In this document: positions 1 to 7,615 of the stretch, piece after piece
Layout: each line of letters opens with the position of its first letter
How positions within the stretch are numbered: the first letter of the stretch is position 1
Source of the DNA: Clostridiales bacterium
Lineage (GTDB): Bacteria; Bacillota; Clostridia; Oscillospirales; Acutalibacteraceae
Reading direction: 5' to 3'
Assembly: GCA_019418545.1 (NCBI GenBank)
Contig: DYBQ01000005.1
Span: 47,596 to 81,673, forward strand
Length of the DNA stretch: 34,078 nt
The notes under the pieces: generated by a model
The model's database searches: none
Told to the model about the DNA's origin: nothing
Seen by the model: the letters and a program-made list of their open reading frames with translations, nothing else
Program-made: the position numbers and the translations under genes

Positions 1-2
1 TT

Positions 3-86
3 TGGGCGTTTAATGAACCGGCCATCGCTTTTTATCGCTCTATGGGAATGAAAGTCCGGAGTTATTTTCTTGAAAAGGAGCTGTAA
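3..86 (+). CDS. GNAT-family N-acetyltransferase, C-terminal fragment
   Basis: This is the last 27 residues of a gene whose start lies left of the window. The readable frame ends in a segment containing NEPAIAFYRSMGM followed by a short charged tail and a TAA stop. The pattern 'N..A..FY...GF/M' is the typical end of GNAT acetyltransferases (motif B, binding acetyl-CoA). The next gene's ribosome site (AAGGAG, 74-79) lies inside this end, so the two genes are probably co-transcribed. The substrate cannot be told from this fragment. Confidence 0.7.
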   Translation, partial: WAFNEPAIAFYRSMGMKVRSYFLEKEL

Positions 87-89
87 TAC

Positions 90-557
90 ATGAATCCGTC
101 GTTGCTGATACGAAAAGCAAAGGAAGAGGACCTTCGCGACGTGCTAACGCTGTATGCCCAGCTGGGAAATAATCCGTTCCCTCAAAATCTGGAAGAGGTA
201 CTGCCTGTTTGGCACCAGATTTTGGCCCAACCCGGTCATTTTGTCGTGGTGGCAGAAATAGAGGAAAAGCTGGTGGCTTCCTGCGTGTGCCAAATCATTC
301 CCAATTTGACACACGGAATGCGCCCCTATGCGGTGATTGAAAATGTAGTCACCGATGAAGCTTTCCGCAGGCAGGGAATCGCAACGGCATGCCTGCATTT
401 TGCACGAGAAAAAGCCCGTGCCGCAGGCTGTTACAAGCTCATGCTGTCAACCGGAAGCAAAAAGGAAGGGACTTTGCGGTTTTATGAAAAAGCTGGGTAT
501 AATCGCCAGGATAAAACCGCGTTTGTTCAGTGGCTGGAGCCTCATTCAAAGGGATAA
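90..557 (+). CDS. GNAT-family N-acetyltransferase
   Basis: A 155-residue protein with a complete GNAT fold. It would transfer an acetyl group from acetyl-CoA to an amine of unknown identity in the cytoplasm. The N-terminal part has the usual alpha1 segment (IRKAKEEDLRDVLTLY). The central strand IENVVTDEAFRRQGIA carries the R-R-Q-G-I-A pyrophosphate-binding loop (motif A), followed by the helix with ALHFAREKAR-like spacing, and near the end 'RFYEKAGY' (motif B). The ATG at 90 is preceded by AAGGAG with a 10-nt gap, partly inside the upstream GNAT gene. The two acetyltransferases therefore look like an operon pair. The family is certain; the substrate is unknown. Confidence 0.88.
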   Translation: MNPSLLIRKAKEEDLRDVLTLYAQLGNNPFPQNLEEVLPVWHQILAQPGHFVVVAEIEEKLVASCVCQIIPNLTHGMRPYAVIENVVTDEAFRRQGIATACLHFAREKARAAGCYKLMLSTGSKKEGTLRFYEKAGYNRQDKTAFVQWLEPHSKG

Positions 558-572
558 TCTAAAAATGAGCGG

Positions 573-603
573 TTGCCGGTCATTTTGCAAAGATTTATAT
601 AAT
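573..603 (+). promoter_or_regulatory. Weak candidate promoter for pheA
   Basis: In the 91-bp gap before pheA there is a TTGCCG (573-578) with TATATA (596-601, 17-bp spacer) or TATAAT (598-603, 19-bp spacer). The fit to a sigma-A promoter is moderate. I see no T-box or terminator-like leader, so regulation of pheA by phenylalanine is not apparent from the leader. Confidence 0.3.
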
Positions 604-648
604 TTTTATAGTGATATACTCATTTTATCATAGAAAGGCGGTTCCATC

Positions 649-1776
649 ATGGAATTAGCGGATATTCGAAAAGAAATCGACGAGATTGACAGTCAGCTTT
701 TGCCTTTGTTTCTGCGCCGAATGAAGTGCGCCGAACAGGTAGCGGCTGTCAAAAAAGAGAAAAATCTGCCGGTTTTTAATGCCCAGCGGGAGCAGGAAAT
801 CCTGGACCGGGCGGCCGAAAAAGCCGGGGAATATGGGCAGGCCGTGCGGGGAATTTATAGTACCATGATGAGCGTTAGCCGGGAAAGACAATATCAGCTG
901 CTGGAAAGCGGCAGCGCATTGCGGGAACTGACAGTTTCCAGTATGGAGAATCTTCCCACAGATGGGGCAAAAGTGGCCTGCCCCGGCGTAGTGGGAGCTT
1001 TTACCCATCGGGCAGCCTGCACAGTGTTTCCCAACGGAGAAATGACCTTTCATCCCCATTTTGAGCAGGTGTTCCAGGCCGTAGAGCAGGGCGCGGCGGA
1101 TTTCGGCGTGATTCCCGTGGAGAACTCCTCCGCCGGTTCAGTGGTGGATGTATATGACCTGATTCTGCGCTACCGGTTTTATATTGTCCGGGCGGTGACG
1201 TTACCGGTACGGCACTTCCTCTGCGGCACTGAAAATTCCGAAGAGATTCAGATTGTCTTTTCCCATCCGCAAGCGCTGGCGCAGTGCTCTGATTTTCTGA
1301 ATCAAAAGGGATGGAAAAAACAGGAGTACAGCAACACGGCTGCCGCTGCCAAAATGCTCTCGCTGGAACGGCTGCACCATGCCGCGGTCATCTGCTCCAA
1401 GGAAGCCGCCGAAAAATACGGCCTGACGGTACTGGAAGAAAACATTCAGAACGCCCGGGACAACTGCACCCGGTTTATCGTCATCAGCCGCACTCCTTGC
1501 CTTCCCCAAAACGCCGACAAAATCAGCCTGTGCTTCTCCCTGCCCAACACCCCGGGCGCATTGCATCAGGTGTTAGGACGCTTTGCTCTCAACGGCCTGA
1601 ATCTGACAAAAATTGAGTCCCGTCCCATTCCCGGCAAGGCCTTTGAATACGATTTCTATCTGGATTTCACCGGGAATCTCCATGAATCCCACACGCTGGA
1701 ACTGCTGTGTTCCCTGAGCGAGGAACTGCCGCGGTTCACTTTCCTCGGAAACTATTTAGAAACAAAGGAACTATAA
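649..1776 (+). CDS. pheA: Bifunctional chorismate mutase/prephenate dehydratase
   Basis: A 375-residue fused enzyme of phenylalanine synthesis: chorismate to prephenate, then prephenate to phenylpyruvate. Residues 1-85 are an AroQ-type all-helical chorismate mutase (LADIRKEIDEIDSQLLPLF). Residues about 108-285 are the prephenate dehydratase domain, with PVENSSAGSV and the catalytic Thr-Arg-Phe motif in DNCTRF (271-276). Residues about 292-372 form an ACT regulatory domain containing PGALHQVL and the ESRP motif that binds phenylalanine in this family, so allosteric feedback inhibition is expected. Length and domain order match P-proteins of Clostridia. An AAAGGCGG ribosome site precedes the ATG. 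No missing residue is evident. The neighbours (GNAT genes) give no further pathway link. Confidence 0.95.
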   Translation: MELADIRKEIDEIDSQLLPLFLRRMKCAEQVAAVKKEKNLPVFNAQREQEILDRAAEKAGEYGQAVRGIYSTMMSVSRERQYQLLESGSALRELTVSSMENLPTDGAKVACPGVVGAFTHRAACTVFPNGEMTFHPHFEQVFQAVEQGAADFGVIPVENSSAGSVVDVYDLILRYRFYIVRAVTLPVRHFLCGTENSEEIQIVFSHPQALAQCSDFLNQKGWKKQEYSNTAAAAKMLSLERLHHAAVICSKEAAEKYGLTVLEENIQNARDNCTRFIVISRTPCLPQNADKISLCFSLPNTPGALHQVLGRFALNGLNLTKIESRPIPGKAFEYDFYLDFTGNLHESHTLELLCSLSEELPRFTFLGNYLETKEL

Positions 1777-1800
1777 AAACAATAGAAAGAAGGCATTTTG

Positions 1801-2304
1801 ATGCAAGTCTCTTTTGAACCCGTACAAACACCGGAAGAAATCAATGCCATGTGTACCCTCGCTGCTGAAATTTGGGAAGAGCACTTCACTCCGATTCTGG
1901 AACCGGGGCAGGTACCCTATATGGTGGAGAAATTCCAGTCTGTTCCCGCTGTCACCAAACAGATTCAGGAAGGGTATGAGTACCGCCTGATTACGGTGGA
2001 CGGCAAAGCAGCAGGTTACACCGGCTTCCACCCCGACGAAAACGGCAAGCTGTTTTTGAGCAAGCTTTATGTGCACAAAAATTTCCGCGGCACCGGCCTT
2101 GCTCGAAAAGCTTTTTCCTATTTGCAGGAACGCTGCCGCAAAGAGGGACTTTCTGCCATCTGGCTCACAGTGAACCGCTTTAACTCCCATACCATCGACA
2201 TTTACCGTCACTTTGGATTTACCGTTATTCGGGAGGAAAAAAACGACATCGGCGGCGGTTACTACATGGACGATTATATCATGGAGGTGCCAGTGGAGAA
2301 CTGA
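1801..2304 (+). CDS. GNAT-family N-acetyltransferase
   Basis: A 167-residue acetyltransferase with a full GNAT core: LSKLYVHKNFRGTGLARKAF includes the acetyl-CoA loop R-G-T-G-L-A, and 'DIYRHFGF' is the motif B end. The N-terminus (TPEEINAMCTLAAEIWEEHF) and the length fit the branch related to spermidine/polyamine or small-molecule acetyltransferases, but the substrate is not identifiable. I chose the ATG at 1801 rather than the TTG at 1798 because AAGAAGG lies 7 nt upstream of the ATG. It sits 24 bp after pheA with no terminator in between, so read-through from pheA is likely. Confidence 0.88.
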   Translation: MQVSFEPVQTPEEINAMCTLAAEIWEEHFTPILEPGQVPYMVEKFQSVPAVTKQIQEGYEYRLITVDGKAAGYTGFHPDENGKLFLSKLYVHKNFRGTGLARKAFSYLQERCRKEGLSAIWLTVNRFNSHTIDIYRHFGFTVIREEKNDIGGGYYMDDYIMEVPVEN

Positions 2305-2365
2305 CAATTTTCCACAGTGGTTTTTGGGCAAAACATGGGAAAGCACTCTACGCCATCCTGTTCCC

Positions 2366-2395
2366 TTGACTTTGTATCCTTCGGTATGCTATATT
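2366..2395 (+). promoter_or_regulatory. Sigma-A promoter upstream of the glycine riboswitch
   Basis: TTGACT (2366-2371) and TATATT (2390-2395) with an 18-bp spacer lie about 35 bp before the first riboswitch helix. This spacing fits transcription starting just before the aptamer. Confidence 0.6.
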
Positions 2396-2429
2396 TGAAA
2401 AGCTGACATCAAAATACAGTGACAAACGA

Positions 2430-2600
2430 AGTTTGCAGGAAAAGCAGGGCATCTGCTGCCGAAGGAGCAAAACTCTCAGGCGTCCGGTTTCGGATGAGGA
2501 CTGCAAATGGATGTGGCTCTGGAGAATGCCCAAAATAGGCTGCCGAAGGTGCAACGCGGAAAGCTTTCCGCGAAATCTCTCAGGCAAAAGGACAGAGTGG
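2430..2600 (+). ncRNA. Tandem glycine riboswitch (two aptamers)
   Basis: Two consecutive copies of the glycine-aptamer signature are seen: GCCGAAGGAGCAA...CTCTCAGGC (about 2458-2481) and GCCGAAGGTGCAA...TCTCTCAGGCAAAAGGACAGAG (about 2542-2597). Aptamer 1 is closed by TTTGCAG (2432-2438) pairing with CTGCAAA (2501-2507). Aptamer 2 is closed by CTCTG (2517-2521) pairing with CAGAG (2593-2597). The linker between them is about 9 nt, as in classic tandem glycine riboswitches. The regulated gene is the symporter starting at 2723. Glycine sensing is established for this RNA family. The sign of control (ON or OFF) cannot be read with certainty. Confidence 0.92.
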
Positions 2601-2639
2601 AAAAACCAAAAGGCGTGCCCTTTTGATACCGTTTTTCCA
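2598..2639 (+). other. Expression-platform hairpin after the glycine aptamers
   Basis: TGGAAAAAC (2598-2606) can pair with GTTTTTCCA (2631-2639), enclosing an inner CAAAAGG/CCTTTTG helix (2607-2613 with 2619-2625). It starts directly at the closing helix of aptamer 2, so it is placed to compete with or stack on the aptamer and to influence the terminator just downstream. Confidence 0.5.
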
Positions 2640-2657
2640 TGAATTTCATTTTTTCAG

Positions 2658-2688
2658 AGCCAGAACCTTTTGTGGGTCTGGCTTTTTT
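2658..2688 (+). terminator. Intrinsic terminator between riboswitch and symporter gene
   Basis: The hairpin AGCCAGA (2658-2664) with TCTGGCT (2677-2683) is extended inward by partly paired bases and runs into TTTTTT (2683-2688). It lies before the symporter's ribosome site, so it is the likely attenuation point of the riboswitch. Confidence 0.7.
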
Positions 2689-2722
2689 CTTTGTTTGCAC
2701 GAATGAGAAGGGATTGGAACAA

Positions 2723-4096
2723 ATGAACATGGAACAGCTGGCCGAATGGGTCAGTATCATCAGCGACTTTGTATGGAATAACCTGCTGCTGTGGCTTCTG
2801 GTGGGAACTGGCATCCTGTTCACAATCAGAACCCGGTTTGTACAGGTGCGGAAGTTCGGAGAAGGCTTCCGCCGGCTTTTCAGTGGTTTTTCCCTGCGGG
2901 GCAAAAAAGCCGGTAAAGACGGTATGTCCTCTTTTCAGGCTTTGACCACCGCCATTGCGGCACAGGTTGGTACCGGCAACATCACCGGCTGTGCAACTGC
3001 TCTCTATTCCGGCGGCCCCGGCGCTATTTTCTGGATGTGGCTCTCCGCCTTTTTCGGTATGGCCACCATTTACGGCGAAGCCGTCCTGGCACAGAAGTTT
3101 AAATCCACCGACAGCTCCGGTGAGGTGAGAGGCGGCCCTATCTATTACATCAAGGCCCGTTTCCAGGGGAAATTCGGCAAGATTCTGGCTGGATTCTTCT
3201 CCATCGCCATTATTTTCGCTCTTGGATTTACTGGAAATATGGTACAGGCCAACTCCATCAGCTCTGCTTTCCAAACAGCTTTTGGTGTTCCCACCATAGT
3301 CGTGGGAATTGTTATCGCTGTGATTGCGGCCTTTATTTTCCTCGGCGGCGTGAGTCGGATTGCTTCTATCACTGAAAAGATGGTTCCCCTGATGGCCGTT
3401 TTCTATATTGTCGGCTGCCTGATTATTTTGGTCATCAACCGTGAGGCTCTTCTGGGTGCTATTCAGTCCATTTTTGTGGCAGCATTCGACCCTCAGGCAG
3501 TGCTGGGCGGCGTGGCTGGTATTTCTGTACGGGAAGCTATGCGTTACGGCGTAGCCCGCGGCCTGTTCTCCAATGAAGCCGGTATGGGCTCCACCCCCCA
3601 CGCACACGCATTGGCCAAGGTGGAAAAGCCCCAGGACCAGGGCATTGTCGCCATGATTGGTGTGTTTATCGACACCTTTATTGTTTTGACTCTGACCGCT
3701 CTGGTTATTCTCACTTCCGGCCAGCTGCAGGCAGGTATGCCTGATGGCTTGCAGGGAACCGAACTGGCACAGGCTGCTTTTAACCATGCATTTGGTAGCT
3801 TTGGCAATGCGTTTGTAGCCATCTGTATGCTGTTCTTTGCCTTCTCCACCATTATCGGCTGGTACTTCTTCGGCGAAACCAACGTAAAGGCCCTTTTCGG
3901 AAACAAAGCCGTTAAAATTTATGCTGCCATTGTGGTGGTATGTGTGGTCATCGGCTCCACGCTGAAAGTCAATCTGGTGTGGAACCTCTCCGATTTGTTT
4001 AACGGCCTGATGGTGTTCCCGAACCTGATAGCATTGCTGGCGCTCTCCGGTATTGTGGCAAAAGCAGCAAAGGGACAGGATATTTTGAAAAAATAA
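2723..4096 (+). CDS. Sodium:alanine/glycine symporter (AGCS family)
   Basis: A 457-residue polytopic membrane protein of the alanine/glycine:cation symporter family. It would move glycine or D/L-alanine with sodium across the cytoplasmic membrane. Family signatures include GTGNITGCATALYSGGPGA near residues 90-110, WMWLSAFFGMAT, and the 'GLFSNEAGMGSTPHAHA' loop in the middle. About ten hydrophobic segments are evident. I chose the ATG at 2723 (protein begins MNMEQLAEWV) because it follows GAGAAGGG and lies after the attenuator. An upstream in-frame ATG at 2639 would begin inside the riboswitch platform and add a stretch with no family match. The tandem glycine riboswitch strongly suggests glycine as the physiological substrate, perhaps for uptake and catabolism or for export when in excess. 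Confidence 0.93.
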   Translation: MNMEQLAEWVSIISDFVWNNLLLWLLVGTGILFTIRTRFVQVRKFGEGFRRLFSGFSLRGKKAGKDGMSSFQALTTAIAAQVGTGNITGCATALYSGGPGAIFWMWLSAFFGMATIYGEAVLAQKFKSTDSSGEVRGGPIYYIKARFQGKFGKILAGFFSIAIIFALGFTGNMVQANSISSAFQTAFGVPTIVVGIVIAVIAAFIFLGGVSRIASITEKMVPLMAVFYIVGCLIILVINREALLGAIQSIFVAAFDPQAVLGGVAGISVREAMRYGVARGLFSNEAGMGSTPHAHALAKVEKPQDQGIVAMIGVFIDTFIVLTLTALVILTSGQLQAGMPDGLQGTELAQAAFNHAFGSFGNAFVAICMLFFAFSTIIGWYFFGETNVKALFGNKAVKIYAAIVVVCVVIGSTLKVNLVWNLSDLFNGLMVFPNLIALLALSGIVAKAAKGQDILKK

Positions 4097-4110
4097 GTTT
4101 TATACAAAAG

Positions 4111-4147
4111 GAACCGCTTCCCAGTGATAGGGAAGCGGTTCTTTTTT
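4111..4147. terminator. Terminator shared by symporter gene and pyrE
   Basis: A perfect 12-bp stem, GAACCGCTTCCC (4111-4122) with GGGAAGCGGTTC (4130-4141), is followed by TTTTTT on the plus strand. An A-rich stretch before it gives some U-run on the minus strand. It sits between two convergent genes and can serve both. Confidence 0.85.
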
Positions 4148-4163
4148 GTCATTTTATAAAAAA

Positions 4164-4814
4164 TTACAGAATGCAGTAGGTTTCCATATATTTTTCCATG
4201 GCAGGAAGTACCTCGCCAAAGGTGCCCTGCTCTTTCAGGTACTCATAAATGTCCTGTACTGTTACCAGGGCATGAACCTGAATTCCAAACTCTTCCTGAA
4301 CCTCCATAATGGCGGTTTTTCCCACCTCGCAGCGATTGACAGAGATGAACATATCCTTTACTTCCACGTTGCCGCAGGCTTTCAAAACCGGCATGGTTTC
4401 CCGAACAGCAGTTCCGGCAGTAATTACGTCTTCAATAATAATAATCCGGTCGCCATCCTTGGGCTTATATCCCACGATGCTTCCGCCTTCACCGTGGTCT
4501 TTCACTTCTTTACGGTTAAAGAAGTAGGGCTTATCAATGCCAAAATCTCGGGCAAGTGCGCCTGCAGCAGCTGTTGCCAGGGGGATTCCCTTATAGGCCG
4601 GGCCAAACATAGCATCAAACTGGTCGCCGCAGGTTTCTTTTACCAAAGCTGCATAGAATCTGCCCAGCTGGGAAATCTGTCCGCCGGTACGATAGTTGCC
4701 GGTGTTGACGAAATAGGGTGTATGGCGGCCGCTTTTGGTTATGAAACTGCCAAAACGGAGCACATCTGCTCCCATCATAAACTCAATAAATTCCTTTTTT
4801 GCAGGTGTCAGCAT
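4164..4814 (-). CDS. pyrE: Orotate phosphoribosyltransferase
   Basis: A 216-residue enzyme of pyrimidine synthesis that joins orotate and PRPP to make OMP. The PRPP-binding loop IIIIEDVITAGTAVRET (about residues 118-134) is intact, with the hydrophobic strand and the acidic pair E-D followed by TAGTA. The 'FGPAYKGIPLATA' segment and 'FNRKEVKDHGEGG' flexible loop also match PyrE. I chose the start at 4814 (MLTPAKKEFI) because AAGGAG lies 9 nt upstream. A longer frame would add 49 residues unlike the family. It is a single gene, with no other pyr genes in the window. Confidence 0.95.
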   Translation of the reverse strand: MLTPAKKEFIEFMMGADVLRFGSFITKSGRHTPYFVNTGNYRTGGQISQLGRFYAALVKETCGDQFDAMFGPAYKGIPLATAAAGALARDFGIDKPYFFNRKEVKDHGEGGSIVGYKPKDGDRIIIIEDVITAGTAVRETMPVLKACGNVEVKDMFISVNRCEVGKTAIMEVQEEFGIQVHALVTVQDIYEYLKEQGTFGEVLPAMEKYMETYCIL

Positions 4815-4850
4815 GGAAAACCGTCTCCTTTTCAGAAATCTGATAGTTTC

Positions 4851-4856
4851 ATTATA
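4851..4856 (-). promoter_or_regulatory. Candidate -10 element for pyrE
   Basis: On the minus strand TATAAT occupies 4856-4851, about 37 bp before the pyrE start. The -35 position (around 4874-4879, GTAGAT) is weak. The remaining stretch to 5088 is AT-rich and shows no other clear element; I see no PyrR-type attenuator. Confidence 0.35.
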
Positions 4857-5086
4857 CCAGATATACCACAAAAATCTACTGTTTTTTCTTTTGTTGTGAT
4901 GGAGTAGGCTGCAAATCTGTTTTTTCTCAGAGGAGTTCGGGAGGTTTGTGTAATAATTCATAAATTCTTATGATGCTCCTTGTTAAAAATGTTTCACAGC
5001 TTTATTATTTTCCGGTAAAATTACCAATACATCCCAAATGAATCAAGCGTTTCTTACAAATTTGATTTTTTTTAGCAAAATTTATA

Positions 5087-5133
5087 GAAAATCGATTTCA
5101 TATATGATATGATGGTAACAGGAAATCGATTTC
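5087..5133 (+). promoter_or_regulatory. Promoter region of the sucrose operon with two palindromic operators
   Basis: The palindrome AAATCGATTT occurs twice, at 5089-5098 and 5123-5132, with centres 34 bp apart. Overlapping TATGAT -10-like sequences lie between them (5103-5108 or 5108-5113). The downstream copy reads GAAATCGATTTC (5122-5133) and is a perfect 12-bp palindrome. This is the expected form of a LacI-family operator, and the scrR gene is the second gene of this operon. The sites also fit the catabolite-response consensus closely (the second differs only in its first base), so CcpA could bind as well. Confidence 0.7.
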
Positions 5134-5182
5134 ACATGTGCGGATTCAAATGAAAAAGAAATGGTTGCAAGGAGGAACAAGT

Positions 5183-6565
5183 ATGGATTATCAAAAAACA
5201 GCCAGCCTGATTAAAGAATATGTAGGCGGCCCTGATAACATTGAAAGCGTGGCCCATTGTGCAACGCGGCTGCGTTTGGTGCTCAAGGATGACAGTAAGC
5301 TGCAAAAAGACAAGGTGGAAAAGGTAGAGGGCGTTAAGGGCGCATTTGTCAATTCCGGCCAGTTCCAGATTATTATTGGCCAGGGCGCGGTGAATAAGGT
5401 GTATGATGCCTTCGTCAACACGGGGGATATTCATCAGGCCAGCGCGGAGGAACAGAAAAAGGCTGCTGCTCAAAAGCTGAATTGGTTCCAGCGGTTTGCC
5501 CGTACCCTGTCTAACATTTTTGTCCCAATTATCCCTGTAATCGTAGCCAGCGGCGTTTTGATGGGCCTTTTGGGAATGCTGAGCAACTTTGGCGTAATTT
5601 CCGCAGATACAGGCGTTTACAAGCTGCTGGACATGATTTCCAATGCAGCGTTTACCTTCCTTCCTGTTTTGATTGCCTATAGTGCGGCAAAAGAATTTGG
5701 ATGTAACCCTTATTTGGCAGCTATTTTGGGCGCGATTATGATTCACCCCAATTTGCAGAATGCCTGGACCATGGGCACCGCTGGTGTGGAAACCCAGTAT
5801 CTGGATTTCTTCGGCTTCCAAGTGGCGGCTATTGGCTATCAGGGACAGGTTTTGCCGGTGCTGATTGCTGTTCTGCTCATGGCTTTCCTGGAAAAGCGGA
5901 TTCACAAGATTATGCCAAACTGTTTGGATTTGCTGCTAACTCCCTTCTTTACCCTGCTGATTACTGCGGTAGCAACATTCTTTGTGATTGGACCTGTGGG
6001 ACGCTGGATTGGCGATGGCATTTCCATCGGTCTGCAGTATCTCTATAACAACCTTGGCCCGGTTGCCGGCCTGATTTTTGGCGGAACCTATTCTCTGATT
6101 GTGATTACTGGTATGCATCACAGCTTCCATGCAGTGGAAACTGGATTGCTTGCCAATCCTTCTATCGGCATCAACTTCCTGCTGCCTATCTGGTCCATGG
6201 CAAATGTGGCACAGGGCGGCGCAGCACTGGCGGTATATTGCAAGACCAAGAACAAGACCCTCAAAGCAGTAGCAGCTCCCGCTTCTTTCTCTTGCCTGCT
6301 GGGCATTACGGAAGCAGCTATTTTTGGCGTCAACCTCAAGCTGGTAAAACCGTTTATCGGCGCCTTGATTGGCGGTGCATTGGGCGGTTTCCTGGTAGTG
6401 TTTGCCGGAGTTGGCATGAATGGCATCGGTGTAACGGGAATTCCTGGGCTGGCTCTGGTTGCGCCGCAGTCCATGCTGATGTATATTATAGGTATGGCCG
6501 TCGCCTTTGTGGGAGCTTTTGTGGCAACATGGCTCCTGGGCTTTAAGGAGGAGGCAGACGCATAA
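5183..6565 (+). CDS. scrA: PTS sucrose-type transporter, EIIBC component
   Basis: A 460-residue phosphotransferase permease. It imports the sugar and phosphorylates it during transport. Residues 1-85 are the EIIB domain with the phosphorylated cysteine Cys26 in VAHCATRLRLVL. Residues about 105-455 are the membrane EIIC domain, with ten or so hydrophobic segments and the conserved GITEAAIFGVNLKLVKP loop late in the domain. There is no EIIA domain, so a soluble IIA must be supplied from elsewhere. I chose the ATG at 5183 because AAGGAGG lies just upstream; a longer frame from 5138 would start inside the operator. Sucrose specificity is inferred from the neighbouring GH32 hydrolase, fructokinase and LacI repressor. 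The EIIBC alone would also fit other glucosides. Confidence 0.9.
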   Translation: MDYQKTASLIKEYVGGPDNIESVAHCATRLRLVLKDDSKLQKDKVEKVEGVKGAFVNSGQFQIIIGQGAVNKVYDAFVNTGDIHQASAEEQKKAAAQKLNWFQRFARTLSNIFVPIIPVIVASGVLMGLLGMLSNFGVISADTGVYKLLDMISNAAFTFLPVLIAYSAAKEFGCNPYLAAILGAIMIHPNLQNAWTMGTAGVETQYLDFFGFQVAAIGYQGQVLPVLIAVLLMAFLEKRIHKIMPNCLDLLLTPFFTLLITAVATFFVIGPVGRWIGDGISIGLQYLYNNLGPVAGLIFGGTYSLIVITGMHHSFHAVETGLLANPSIGINFLLPIWSMANVAQGGAALAVYCKTKNKTLKAVAAPASFSCLLGITEAAIFGVNLKLVKPFIGALIGGALGGFLVVFAGVGMNGIGVTGIPGLALVAPQSMLMYIIGMAVAFVGAFVATWLLGFKEEADA

Positions 6566-6589
6566 TATACGGTAAGTGAGTTGATGTAC

Positions 6590-7615
6590 ATGCGAATTAA
6601 AGACATTGCCAAAATGGCGGGCGTAGCGCCCTCCACGGTGTCCCGGGTGCTGAATAACTCCGGTTATATCAGTGCGGAAATTCGGGAAAAGGTGGAAAAA
6701 GTGGTGAAAGAAACCGGGTATGTCCCAAATCAGATTGCCCAGTCTCTCAAGCGGCAAAGTACCCGTACCATTGGTATTATCATCCCACAGATTGCATCCG
6801 AAACCATGTCCAGGCTGGTAGAAGCAGCGTATGGCTGCTGTAACCGCAGAGGCTATCGGATTTTGCTGGAAAATACCCAGCTAAGCAGTCAGCGGGAAAT
6901 TGAATGTCTGAAAAGCCTGTACCATCAGCAGGTGGAAGGAATCCTCCTCATGTCCGTAGGACTGACGGCAGAGCACGGAAATGTGATTCGGCAGCTGGAT
7001 ATTCCGGTGATTGTTACCGGCCAATATATGGATGGTCTGTGCTGTTATACCCATGATAACCGCAGCGCGGCTCGGGATATGGTGCTGCGGATGGCCCAAA
7101 AGGGCAGAAAGCGGATTGCTTTGCTTAATGTTGCTATTGAAGAGGATAATTCCATTAAAATTCAGCGTGAACTGGGATATCGGGACGCGCTGGCAGCAGC
7201 AGGCCTTTCCTTTGAGGAAAGCCTGACCGCCTATGGGGCCTTCAGCATCGAATCGGGCAAGGAGATGATGAAGGCCCTGTGGGAAAATAATAATCCCCGC
7301 CCCGATGCGGTTTTTGCCGTAACCGATAAAATTGCCATTGGCGCCATGGAATATCTGCGGCAGCAGGGAGTGAATGTGCCTGGAGAGTGCATGGTGGCCG
7401 GAGTTGGCAACAATAAGCTGTCTGAGTTTGTGCTGCCCCCGCTGTCTACCATTGAATTTTTCTATGATGAGTTGGGGAGTCTGGTAACAGACAGTCTGCT
7501 TTCTGCGGTAGAATCCGGTGAATCGGTGCAAGGGGTGCATATCATGAGGCATTGTATCATAGAAAGGGAAAGCACAAATGGAAAAAATCCTGATACTGGG
7601 GGAGCTGCTGATTGA
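6590..7615 (+). CDS. scrR: LacI-family transcriptional repressor of the sucrose operon
   Basis: A 341-residue regulator. Residues 1-60 form the LacI helix-turn-helix and hinge (IKDIAKMAGVAPSTVSRVLN, then QIAQSLKRQSTRTIGIIIP). The rest is a periplasmic-binding-protein-like effector domain ending in a typical PPLSTIEF segment. It is expected to bind the two AAATCGATTT palindromes in front of the operon and to be released by sucrose-6-phosphate or fructose as in ScrR proteins. Several in-frame starts are possible (TTG 6581, ATG 6584, ATG 6590). I prefer 6590 because the protein then begins MRIKDIAK and the GTAAGTGAG site is at a suitable distance. It lies 24 bp after the EIIBC gene and overlaps the next gene by 38 bp. 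Confidence 0.9.
   Translation: MRIKDIAKMAGVAPSTVSRVLNNSGYISAEIREKVEKVVKETGYVPNQIAQSLKRQSTRTIGIIIPQIASETMSRLVEAAYGCCNRRGYRILLENTQLSSQREIECLKSLYHQQVEGILLMSVGLTAEHGNVIRQLDIPVIVTGQYMDGLCCYTHDNRSAARDMVLRMAQKGRKRIALLNVAIEEDNSIKIQRELGYRDALAAAGLSFEESLTAYGAFSIESGKEMMKALWENNNPRPDAVFAVTDKIAIGAMEYLRQQGVNVPGECMVAGVGNNKLSEFVLPPLSTIEFFYDELGSLVTDSLLSAVESGESVQGVHIMRHCIIERESTNGKNPDTGGAAD

Noticed and set aside
2654..3787. A 377-codon open frame opposite the symporter gene
   Set aside because: The plus-strand symporter is unmistakable and riboswitch-controlled; the opposite frame is compositionally odd (His/Asn/Ser-rich).
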